A stretch of DNA of 13,307 nt. Source: Acidobacteriota bacterium (GTDB taxonomy: Bacteria > Acidobacteriota > Terriglobia > Acidoferrales > 2-02-FULL-67-57). Position 1 is the first letter of the stretch, and every line of letters starts with the position of its first letter. The notes below the pieces were generated by a model. That model ran no database searches. It worked only from the letters and a program-made list of their open reading frames with translations, and was not told the origin of the DNA. The position numbers and the translations under genes were made by a program. Shown here piece after piece: positions 1 through 6,408 of this stretch. The DNA lies in NCBI GenBank assembly GCA_016210895.1, contig JACQTG010000039.1, positions 1-13,307 of the forward strand. Direction: 5' to 3'.

Positions 1-2
1 AG

Positions 3-509
3 CGTGAGCAGGGCATGCTCGACCCGCTCACCCAGGTCTACAACCGCCGCTTTTTTGATGAGGTGATGCCCAAGGAAGTCCGCCGCGCTGACCGCACCAG
101 CCGCCCCCTTTCTTTCCTCCTGGTTGAGGTGGACGAGTTCAAGCGCATCAACCAGCACCTCGGTCACTTTGTGGGCGACAAACTGCTCCGCGCTGTGGCC
201 GGGCTGTTGAGTTCCACCCTGCGCGCCACCGACTACACGTTTCGCTTTGGGGGCGACCAATTCCTGCTGGCCCTGCCCGATACGCCGCCCCAAGGGGTGG
301 CGGTGGTGGTCAAGCGCCTCGAGGCGAAGCTCGCGGCCCAGAAAGAATTACACCAGCCCATCGGCCGGCCGGTGACGGTCAGTTTCGGCCAGGCCACCTA
401 TGTTCGGGGAGAGAAGCTCGAAGCCGTCATCGACGAGGCCGAGCGCGCCCTGGAATCAGCCCGGGCCGGCGCCCCGGCTGCCCGCCCGGCCGCTGCCGCC
501 GATTCCTGA
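3..509 (+). CDS. GGDEF-domain protein, 3' part (5' end outside window)
   Basis: This is the C-terminal GGDEF domain of a signalling protein of the cyclic-di-GMP family. The frame is open from base 3, and the domain opens at once with the DPLTQVYNRR block, so the ATG at 15 is probably internal and an N-terminal sensor or receiver part lies upstream. Counting from that Met, the signature at 79-83 reads GGDQF instead of GGDEF/GGEEF. The first metal-binding Asp is replaced by Glu (VEVDEFK, 37-43). The guanine-contacting Asn46 and Asp55 are kept. An RxxD inhibitory site (R70-D73) sits exactly five residues before the signature, its normal place. A conserved I-site with a changed active site suggests a c-di-GMP receptor or weak cyclase, which is inference. 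The tail after about residue 148 is Ala/Pro-rich. The next gene follows 23 bases later, probably in the same transcript. Confidence 0.88.
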   Translation, partial: REQGMLDPLTQVYNRRFFDEVMPKEVRRADRTSRPLSFLLVEVDEFKRINQHLGHFVGDKLLRAVAGLLSSTLRATDYTFRFGGDQFLLALPDTPPQGVAVVVKRLEAKLAAQKELHQPIGRPVTVSFGQATYVRGEKLEAVIDEAERALESARAGAPAARPAAAADS

Positions 510-532
510 ACTCGACCCGTGAAGGAGGTCCC

Positions 533-787
533 GTGGCCCGCAAAACCCGCATCAACATCGGCGACCGCACCATCGAAGCCGAAGACATGGAGTTCCAGGC
601 CAGCAAGGAAGATTGGAGCGAGTACCAGGTCGAGGACGGCCACACGGTGCGCATCAAGCTGGTGGTTTCGAGCATCCTGAAGACCCAGGAGCGCGATCCC
701 CAGGGCAACCCCGTCTACATCGTGCAGTCCACCAACATCGTCAAGGTGCTGCCCCCGGAGACCTTTTCCCGCAAAGAAGTGCACTGA
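533..787 (+). CDS. small conserved-looking protein of unknown function, 84 aa
   Basis: The GTG start at 533 is supported by a very strong ribosome binding site, GAAGGAGGT at 521-529. I do not recognise the family. The product is 84 residues, polar and charged, without a signal peptide, membrane segment or cysteines. It is rich in alternating hydrophobic and charged residues (for example TVRIKLVVSSIL at 48-59 and VYIVQSTNIVKVL at 71-83 approximately), which suggests a small beta-rich fold. It lies 23 bases after the GGDEF gene and 13 bases before the radical SAM gene, so the three may be co-transcribed. Codon use matches the GC-rich gene upstream better than the more A/T-rich gene downstream. 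No function can be given from sequence alone. Confidence 0.72.
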   Translation: MARKTRINIGDRTIEAEDMEFQASKEDWSEYQVEDGHTVRIKLVVSSILKTQERDPQGNPVYIVQSTNIVKVLPPETFSRKEVH

Positions 788-800
788 GGGCTGCTAGAAG

Positions 801-2573
801 GTGACGCGCACCGAGAACGGTATGGAGCGAGCAATGCCCTGGGCGAAGCTGCCCGAGCCAAAGCCAGCGCGGTTCGGGGGGTTCGCGCCTGAGACTCCCC
901 GCTCCCCCGCCATCAACCTGGGTGATCCTCACAGTTTCCCAGCCCTGGGAAAACGAATCAAAGTTCTGATGATCTGGCCCAGATTCCCCTCTTCTTTCTG
1001 GGGCTTTCAGGGAATGATTAGCACTCTCATTCCTGAAAAGACCCTCATGCCCCCGCTCGGGCTGATTACAGTAGCTGCCCTGTGCCCCAAAGAATGGACG
1101 ATCCGGCTGATCGATCGAGCCTTTGAGGACCTCCTCGATACCGATATCCTTTGGGCCGACCTTGTCATGGTCAGCGCGATGCACGTGCAGAAGGACGATG
1201 TTCGGGAGATTCTTGGGCGGGCCCGTGCTCTCGGGAAGCGCACCATGATCGGTGGCCCATACGCGAGCAGCCAGCCCGAGATGTTGCTCTTGCTGGCCGA
1301 CCATGTGGTGGTCGGCGAACCGGACGAGGTTTTCCAACAGATTGCGACCGATCTTGAGACTGGCACCGCGAGACGGCTCTACACCATTCATGAGAAGCCC
1401 AACATCCAGAGGACACCGGTTCCGCGGTTCGACCTTCTGAAAATCGAAAACTATGCCTCGATGTCTATACAGTTCTCCCGCGGCTGCCCATTCCAGTGCG
1501 AGTTTTGCGACATCATTACTCTCTATGGAAGGAAGCCAAGAACGAAAAGCACAAGCCAGACCCTGCTAGAACTGGAGGTGCTTTTCGGTCTCGGCTGGCG
1601 TAAGCCGGTCTTCATCGTCGATGATAATTTCATCGGGAATCACAAACTTGCCCTCGAATTGGCCCAAGAGCTGGAACAATGGCAAAAGGCGCATGACTAT
1701 CCTTTCTTGTTCTACACGGAAGCATCCATGGATCTCGCGCAGCGACCGGCGTTGCTCGAAGCCATGGTGAAAGCGAACTTCTTTTTTATCTTCATCGGCA
1801 TAGAAAGCCCTTCGAAGGAGTCCTTGCGAGAGGCGAAAAAATTCCAGAATCTGCGGCAGGATCCGCTGGACTGCATTCGCTCCATTCAACAAAGAGGGCT
1901 TTGGGTAACGGGAGGCTTCATTATCGGTTTCGACTCCGATACGGAAGACATCTTCGAACGGCAAGTCGAGTTCATCGAGCTCGCCGCCATCCCCTGGGCC
2001 ATGGCCGGGTTCTTGCAAGCGCCTCCGACCACCCCGCTGTACGATCGAATGTTGAAAGAGGGTCGATTGATCGAACAGAGTGCAGAAACCAGCAATTTTG
2101 AGCCGCCCAATTTTCGTACAGTTCTTCCCCTTCCCGTGCTGCTTGAGGGCGTGCGAAGAACTCTCCTTTCAATCTATTCTCCTCCATCATTCTACGATCG
2201 CGCTTTTCGGTCTCTCCTAAATTGGGAGATTGGCAAATGCCAGAGGCCCCCGCGCTATCCGGTCCCATATAAGCTCGGAGTCGTGCTGCGCTCACTCTGG
2301 TATCAGGGCATTACATCTTCCTATCGGAAAGCGTATTGGAAGTTCTTCTTCCGGTTGCTTTGCCGCTGGTGCTTCTGTCCCCAGAAATTATGGCTAGGAT
2401 TTACAATCTTGCTTTCCGGCCAGCACTTTATCTATTATGCGGCAGAAGTAGCCGCCCATCTGGAACGTGAGCTTAAGAAAGCCGAAAAGCAAACAGCTAG
2501 CCCGAGCCCGGGTTTTAGGTCGATTGCTGAAAGTTTTGATCTGACCCCTAATCAAAGTCCCGAAAGTCTTTGA
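801..2573 (+). CDS. cobalamin-binding radical SAM protein, HpnP/DUF4070-like
   Basis: The 590-residue protein has a B12-binding Rossmann-like domain (about 51-200, beginning KVLMIWPRFP and including GGPYASSQPE at 151-160). A radical SAM domain follows, with the 4Fe-4S cluster motif CPFQCEFC (Cys229, Cys233, Cys236) in the typical RGC context, then a C-terminal region resembling DUF4070. Members of this architecture use cobalamin and SAM for C-methylation or related radical chemistry. The hopanoid C-2 methylase HpnP belongs to this group, and phrases such as FSRGCPFQCEFCDI and FIVDDNFIGN are typical of it. I cannot tell the substrate, so I give no symbol. The tail (about 510-550) is hydrophobic/aromatic and may touch the membrane. 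The start is uncertain: GTG 801, ATG 822 and ATG 834 all precede the first conserved domain. The gene is more A/T-rich than its left neighbours, compatible with transfer. Confidence 0.88.
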   Translation: MTRTENGMERAMPWAKLPEPKPARFGGFAPETPRSPAINLGDPHSFPALGKRIKVLMIWPRFPSSFWGFQGMISTLIPEKTLMPPLGLITVAALCPKEWTIRLIDRAFEDLLDTDILWADLVMVSAMHVQKDDVREILGRARALGKRTMIGGPYASSQPEMLLLLADHVVVGEPDEVFQQIATDLETGTARRLYTIHEKPNIQRTPVPRFDLLKIENYASMSIQFSRGCPFQCEFCDIITLYGRKPRTKSTSQTLLELEVLFGLGWRKPVFIVDDNFIGNHKLALELAQELEQWQKAHDYPFLFYTEASMDLAQRPALLEAMVKANFFFIFIGIESPSKESLREAKKFQNLRQDPLDCIRSIQQRGLWVTGGFIIGFDSDTEDIFERQVEFIELAAIPWAMAGFLQAPPTTPLYDRMLKEGRLIEQSAETSNFEPPNFRTVLPLPVLLEGVRRTLLSIYSPPSFYDRAFRSLLNWEIGKCQRPPRYPVPYKLGVVLRSLWYQGITSSYRKAYWKFFFRLLCRWCFCPQKLWLGFTILLSGQHFIYYAAEVAAHLERELKKAEKQTASPSPGFRSIAESFDLTPNQSPESL

Positions 2574-2581
2574 CGGATTGA

Positions 2582-2764
2582 CGTTCCGTCGCTCGAATCA
2601 GTCTGCACCAGCCGTTTGCGATTGAGGAGCCCGATATTGACGAACTACGCCGGTACCGCTGGGACGATGCAGGGATTCTCGAGACTTCCTTGGTGGCCCG
2701 TCATGCCAACTTCCTTCCCCGCATGGCCGCCGCACTCGGACTCGGGCCCGACGAAGTCTTCTAG
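2582..2764 (+). pseudogene. orphan reading-frame relic, family unknown
   Basis: After the radical SAM gene one frame reads like real protein from 2603 to a TAG at 2762-2764. It includes an acidic/aromatic stretch EEPDIDELRRYRWDDAGIL and ends LGLGPDEVF. There is a TGA at 2579-2581 just upstream and no ATG/GTG/TTG near the beginning, so it cannot be translated as it stands. It looks like the C-terminal 50-60 residues of a lost gene. The same frame stays open after the TAG to 3088, with CHKYVF and KKWFWHSRQ at about 2801-2850, but that part overlaps the minus-strand gene and may be chance. I do not recognise the family. Confidence 0.4.
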
Positions 2765-2891
2765 GGACGAGATGCACATCCGCGACATTTCGTCCTGTGC
2801 CATAAGTATGTCTTTTCGGCGCGCGCCCAAAAGAAATGGTTTTGGCACAGCAGGCAGGTGGACCAGGGGGTTGGCGGCAGCTCCCGCCTTC

Positions 2892-3179
2892 TTACGACCA
2901 CTTGCGCGGATAGCGCCGTCGTAAGTATTCCTGGATATCCCGCTCCCCAATACGCAGGTGGGGCTCACCGCGGGACTCTGGCGTTTCTCCTCCCAGCGCG
3001 CGCTGCAATCGCGCAAAACAGATGTCCGGGCCATCTTGGAATTTCAAGCGGTTCGAGTCAAACGCTTCCGATTGAATTTCGACGGTGAATTCGCACGTCT
3101 TCTCGATTGCATCAATAACGCGAAAAGTATATGTGCGAGAACTGGCTGCAACAATGAAACCCACATACTGGATGTTCAT
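2892..3179 (-). CDS. hypothetical protein, 95 aa
   Basis: The minus-strand frame reads from ATG at 3179 (MNIQYVGFIVAASSRTYTF) to TAA at 2892. A longer frame starts at 3245, but its extra 22 residues look like translated upstream DNA, and an AAAGGG stretch lies about ten bases before the inner ATG, so I chose that one. The product is soluble-looking, with no signal peptide or membrane segment. It has a central run RLKFQDGPDICFARLQRAL and a charged C-terminus IGERDIQEYLRRRYPRK. The composition and regular alternation look like a genuine small protein; the opposite strand is broken by stops in other frames. I do not recognise a characterised family. It stands alone, divergent from the cold-shock gene, with the intergenic leader between them. 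Confidence 0.6.
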   Translation of the reverse strand: MNIQYVGFIVAASSRTYTFRVIDAIEKTCEFTVEIQSEAFDSNRLKFQDGPDICFARLQRALGGETPESRGEPHLRIGERDIQEYLRRRYPRKWS

Positions 3180-3268
3180 GCGAGCACCCTTTCTTGCTCC
3201 TTTCAGTATGAGCTCCGGCGACGCGAAAAGCCAGGAGGTTCTCAAGGGGCATGACCCGCGAAAAAGTG

Positions 3269-3298
3269 TTAGGCGAACTCGGGCACTTGTGCTAATAT
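3269..3298 (+). promoter_or_regulatory. possible promoter for cold-shock transcript
   Basis: A TAATAT box (3293-3298) lies 18 bases after a weak TTAGGC (3269-3274). It sits about 135 bases before the cold-shock start, which fits the long leaders usual for such genes. The -35 match is poor, so this is a tentative call. Confidence 0.25.
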
Positions 3299-3337
3299 CC
3301 GTTTGTCGCTCCTTGGAACACCTTCTGAGTTGTACGC

Positions 3338-3376
3338 AAAGGCTGCGGCAAACGAGTCGTGGCCTTTCGTTTTTTT
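3338..3376 (+). terminator. terminator-like hairpin with T7 tract in the cold-shock leader
   Basis: AAAGGCTGC (3338-3346) can pair with GTGGCCTTT (3359-3367): nine pairs, two of them G-T wobbles, closing a 12-base loop. This is followed by CG and seven T residues (3370-3376). It has the form of an intrinsic terminator on the + strand, but it lies inside the presumed 5' leader of the cold-shock gene and far (about 765 bases) from the previous + strand gene end. It could end an upstream transcript or a small RNA, or act as an attenuator for the cold-shock gene. Confidence 0.5.
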
Positions 3377-3432
3377 CAGCCGGAAGGGGTTGCAGAGAAC
3401 AAACAGTACGAAACTAAAGAGCAGATGTAAAC

Positions 3433-3644
3433 GTGAGTAACAATCGAGAACAAGGCACCGTGAAGTGGTTCAACGCCAGCAAGGGTTACGGCTTCATCCA
3501 GCGGCTGGGGGTGAAGACATCTTTGTCCACTTTTCCGCCATCCAGGGAGACGGCTACCGCAGCCTCCAGGAAGGCGCGGCGGTAGAATTCGAAGTGGTCA
3601 AGGGGCCCAAAGGCTTTCAAGCAGCGAACGTTGTGCAACTCTAA
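3433..3644 (+). pseudogene. cold-shock domain protein (CspA family) with one-base frameshift
   Basis: From GTG 3433 the frame gives a typical cold-shock domain start: [16 protein letters not shown], with RNP1 (KGYGFI). It then loses the family sequence at a run of five G (3507-3511). If one base is added there, the frame continues with RNP2 ([17 protein letters not shown]) and the usual ending ([20 protein letters not shown]) to TAA at 3642-3644, giving 70 residues, the normal length. So one base is missing within or next to the G run. Cold-shock proteins bind single-stranded RNA/DNA and act as RNA chaperones. Because all the rest is perfectly preserved, this is either a very recent mutation or a sequencing/assembly error in a homopolymer. 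A good terminator follows directly. Confidence 0.9.
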
Positions 3645-3650
3645 TCCCCA

Positions 3651-3683
3651 GGGGGCCGGGCGCAACCCCCGGCTCCCTTTCTC
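3651..3683 (+). terminator. intrinsic terminator of the cold-shock gene
   Basis: GGGGGCCGGG (3651-3660) pairs with CCCGGCTCCC (3668-3677) in ten base pairs with one G-T wobble, around a seven-base loop. A pyrimidine tract TTTCTCTT follows. It starts six bases after the stop codon of the cold-shock frame. Confidence 0.8.
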
Positions 3684-3736
3684 TTGCTCTGGGGACGGGG
3701 TGTTCTTATCCTGAGCAAGGGTGCGCGAGGAGGGCC

Positions 3737-4051
3737 ATGGCAAAAAGCTCCCAAACATTTCGCAAGCGGCAACGAGAGAGGAAGCTACACGAGAAGGCAC
3801 AGCTCAAACGCGAGCACCGGGCACAACGACGAAAGGAAAAGAAAAACTCACAAGCTTTTGTTCCGCAGGCGTCCACCGTCCAAGCTGACCCGACGGGTGT
3901 GGGGTCCCCGCGGGGGACAAGCCAGAAGTGGAAACTACCCTCTGACAGACCGATAGCTGACTCCCTGCTACAAGTTCCGGATTTGAGCCATGCATCCAGC
4001 CTCCCTCAAGGAAGGGGTGGTGGCACATCTGGGGAGTCGGTCAAATCATAA
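3737..4051 (+). CDS. small highly basic protein, 104 aa, unknown function
   Basis: The ATG at 3737 is preceded by AGGAGG (3728-3733), slightly close to the start. The first 38 residues are almost all charged, a K/R/E/Q-rich helix (MAKSSQTFRKRQRERK, then KREHRAQRRKEKK). This resembles small basic proteins with the same MAKSSQTF-like opening that I associate with acidobacterial-type genomes near cold-shock genes, a link that is recollection and not checked. Residues 39-104 are low-complexity, polar and Gly/Ser/Pro-rich, and may be a tail added by loss of an original stop. The basic helix suggests nucleic acid or ribosome contact, which is inference. It lies between the cold-shock terminator and rpoD. 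Confidence 0.6.
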   Translation: MAKSSQTFRKRQRERKLHEKAQLKREHRAQRRKEKKNSQAFVPQASTVQADPTGVGSPRGTSQKWKLPSDRPIADSLLQVPDLSHASSLPQGRGGGTSGESVKS

Positions 4052-4126
4052 CAACCGAAAAGGAACTAAGAGGCTTAACTTCCTCCGGGGGGCTTTTCTC
4101 TCTGTGCGGCCACGGGGAGGGCGAAG

Positions 4127-5830
4127 TTGGCGATTGAAGACAAGTACGATTCAGTCAAGCAATTGATCCTGATGGGCAAAGAGCGGGGCTACCTGCTCTG
4201 CGACGAGGTCAACGACTTGCTGCCGGCCGAGGTGCACTCCTCAGAGGAGATTGGCGACGTGCTCTCGGCATTCGACGACGCCGGCATCGAGATCCTGGAA
4301 GAGGCGCCCAAGGACGCCCCGGCCTGCGAGTCGGCGGCCACGGAAAGCAAGGCCACCACCGAGTCGACCGAAGAGGTGGAGCTCGACCTTACCCCGGGGG
4401 CGCTTGATAAAACCAACGACCCTGTGCGCATGTACCTGCGCGAGATGGGCACCGTTCCCTTGCTGACGCGGGAAGGGGAACTGGCCATCGCCAAGCGCAT
4501 TGAGCGCGGACCACTGCGGGTTTTGAAGGCGTTTTCCCGCCTGCCGATCGTCATCAAGGAAGTGATTGCCCTCGGCGAGGCCCTGCGCCAGGGCGAACGC
4601 ACCATCAAAGAGATCGTGCAGTTGGATCACGACGAGCTGACTGAAGATCGCCTGGCCAAAAAAACCAAGCAGTTGCTGCGCACCCTAGACAAGCTGGCCC
4701 GCGTCCACGAGCAGTGCCGCAAGCTCTACCTGCGCATGAAGAAGATCCGCGCCCGTAAGACGCGCCGCGCCATCCGCGCCCACTGGGACCTGGCGCGCGC
4801 CCGGGTTCAAGCCGGGCGGCTGGTGCGCTCCACCGAGTTCAGCCATCCCGAGCGCAAACGCGTAATCGACCGTGTGCGCGAAGCGTTCAGTGAAATCAAC
4901 CAGCTCGACCGCGACATTCTCCGCCTCTATCGTCGGGTGGAGATAGGCTCGGAAGGGACTGCCCGCGAGGCCAAGCGGGAACTGCGTGAGCTGCGCGCCC
5001 GCGTGAATGATTTGGAAGAGCTGGTGGAAGTTACGCTTGAAGAGTTGCGTCGCACCGTCAAGGTGGCGCAGCGAGGCGAGGCGGAATCTGCCCAAGCCAA
5101 GAAAGAGCTGATCGAGGCCAACCTGCGCCTGGTGGTCTCCATCGCCAAGAAGTACACCCACCGCGGCCTGCAGTTCCTCGACCTGATCCAGGAGGGCAAC
5201 ATCGGTCTGATGAGGGCGGTGGACAAGTTCGAGTGGCGCCGTGGCTACAAGTTCTCCACCTACGCCACCTGGTGGATTCGCCAGGGCGTCACCCGTGCCA
5301 TCGCCGACCAAGCCCGCACCATCCGCATTCCGGTGCATATGATCGAGATCATTAACAAGCTGATGCGCACCCAGCGGCAGTTGGTGCAGGAACTGGGGCG
5401 CGAGCCCACCTCGGAAGAAATCGCTAAGCGCATGGAGCTGCCGGTCTTCAAGGTGCGCAATGTAATGAAAATCGCCCAGACGCCGATTTCGCTCGAAACC
5501 CCCATCGGAGAGGAAGAGGACTCCCACCTGGGCGACTTCATCGAGGACAAGGCGGCGATTTCCCCTTCGGATGCGGTCATCAACCTCAACCTGAAGGAAC
5601 AGACCGAGGCAGTGCTGGGGACGCTGACCCCACGCGAGGAGAAGATCATCAAGATGCGCTTCGGGCTCGACGATGGCTCCGAGCACACCTTGGAGGAGGT
5701 CGGACAGTCGTTCGCTGTTACGCGGGAGCGCATCCGTCAGATCGAGGCCAAGGCGCTCGGCAAGCTGCGGCATCCCTCCCGCGCCCGCAAGCTGCGCGCC
5801 TTGATGGAAGAAGAAACCGTGCACGACTAG
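4127..5830 (+). CDS. rpoD: RNA polymerase primary sigma factor RpoD (sigma-70)
   Basis: The 567-residue protein directs RNA polymerase to housekeeping promoters. Region 1.1 is at 5-60 ([20 protein letters not shown]). Region 1.2 begins at [17 protein letters not shown] (97-113). A long charged non-conserved helical region runs from about 130 to 320. Region 2 is [20 protein letters not shown] (331-350) followed by the -10-reading segment [13 protein letters not shown] (374-386). Region 3 is at about 400-480, and the region 4.2 helix-turn-helix is [20 protein letters not shown] (521-540). All parts are present, so it is a group 1 factor. The start is TTG 4127, five bases after GGGGAGGG (4114-4121). 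Region 1.1 begins right after it, so a longer product is not needed. The start is inferred; no terminator is obvious behind the gene. Confidence 0.97.
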   Translation: MAIEDKYDSVKQLILMGKERGYLLCDEVNDLLPAEVHSSEEIGDVLSAFDDAGIEILEEAPKDAPACESAATESKATTESTEEVELDLTPGALDKTNDPVRMYLREMGTVPLLTREGELAIAKRIERGPLRVLKAFSRLPIVIKEVIALGEALRQGERTIKEIVQLDHDELTEDRLAKKTKQLLRTLDKLARVHEQCRKLYLRMKKIRARKTRRAIRAHWDLARARVQAGRLVRSTEFSHPERKRVIDRVREAFSEINQLDRDILRLYRRVEIGSEGTAREAKRELRELRARVNDLEELVEVTLEELRRTVKVAQRGEAESAQAKKELIEANLRLVVSIAKKYTHRGLQFLDLIQEGNIGLMRAVDKFEWRRGYKFSTYATWWIRQGVTRAIADQARTIRIPVHMIEIINKLMRTQRQLVQELGREPTSEEIAKRMELPVFKVRNVMKIAQTPISLETPIGEEEDSHLGDFIEDKAAISPSDAVINLNLKEQTEAVLGTLTPREEKIIKMRFGLDDGSEHTLEEVGQSFAVTRERIRQIEAKALGKLRHPSRARKLRALMEEETVHD

Positions 5831-5835
5831 CTAAC

Positions 5836-5895
5836 CCTCTGCGCTCCGACCCCCGCTTCCAAACCCTGCTGCGCCGTCTGAACTTCCCGGAATAA
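5836..5895 (+). pseudogene. C-terminal tail relic of a TPR/kinase-type protein
   Basis: Immediately after the rpoD stop, frame 1 reads NPLRSDPRFQTLLRRLNFPE and then TAA (5893-5895). The pattern DPRFxxLLRRL followed by a short end is typical of the last residues of TPR-containing proteins, including those attached to serine/threonine kinase or winged-helix domains in GC-rich soil bacteria. There is no start codon or preceding domain, because rpoD occupies the DNA directly upstream. I read this as the remains of another gene joined to the rpoD end by a rearrangement. It is short, so chance cannot be excluded. Confidence 0.45.
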
Positions 5896-6109
5896 GTTAC
5901 TCACCTGAGCGTGCGAAAAGCATGGGATTTCGGGGCGGTGGACGGGTCTGTCAAAGGGGAATGTTTTCGGCCCCTTGGCCAACTTGTTGAACGGGAGGCA
6001 GAAACGCCTGCAAACCTCCGAGGCTTAACAGGTTGGGCTGTTGCCGGGAGTTGATCGAAGATGTAGCCAGATTCGCCAGGGTTCCCACAAGAGACCCCAC
6101 ACCCCGGAA
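5896..6109. other. no recognisable gene between rpoD debris and FAD relic
   Basis: About 210 bases hold no frame that looks like protein on either strand. There is one small hairpin (AAGGGG 5954-5959 with CCCCTT 5971-5976, 11-base loop) without a good T tract. The minus-strand frame of the FAD relic stays open to a stop at 5951-5953, but its residues no longer resemble the family. The stretch lies between convergent genes. Confidence 0.5.
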
Positions 6110-6408
6110 CGCGAGACCTAGCGCCCGTAACAGCGCCGGCGTGGACCAATCCAGAGACTCGCCGACTCGTTCGCGCGGAAACGGCTCGGGTTCAATGCAG
6201 ACACTCTCCGACCTGCACGGGCCAGGAAAATGGCAACGGCTAGCCCTCCTAGGCCTGCGCCGACAACGACCACGTCGTAGCGGGTGAAATCGTTTCCTGC
6301 CGGAAAGGCCTGGCCAGCGTCCGCATGACGGGGAGCCGATGCTTCCTCCGGAAGTGCGACTTCAATCGGATTCGGTGGCGTCGGGGGCCTCCTCTCGCAG
6401 CGCCGCAC
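6110..6408 (-). pseudogene. N-terminal fragment of an FAD-dependent oxidoreductase, frameshifted
   Basis: The minus-strand frame from ATG 6408 reaches YDVVVVGAGLGGLAVAIFLA, a textbook GxGxxG dinucleotide-binding fold. After AGRRV the frame becomes nonsense. Shifting by one base near 6199-6206 restores CIEPEPFPRERVGESLDW and then TPALLRALGL, typical of the halogenase / geranylgeranyl-reductase / lycopene-cyclase-like group of FAD enzymes (GESL motif). Similarity stops at about 6110, after roughly 90 residues of a protein that should have 400 or more. So the gene is both frameshifted and lacks most of its length. It overlaps the end of the desaturase by 47 bases on the same strand, suggesting a former two-gene operon, desaturase plus flavoenzyme. 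Only the desaturase remains intact. Confidence 0.78.

Noticed and set aside
2573..2592. GACGG/CCGTC hairpin after the radical SAM gene as a terminator
   Set aside because: The five-pair stem with a nine-base loop has no following T run.
4685..5824. 379-codon open frame on the minus strand
   Set aside because: It is exactly antisense to rpoD, with a composition typical of the mirror frame of a GC-rich gene; no motif and no ribosome binding site support it.
5954..5976. hairpin between the convergent rpoD and desaturase regions as a terminator
   Set aside because: The stem is only six pairs with an 11-base loop and no T tract follows on either strand.
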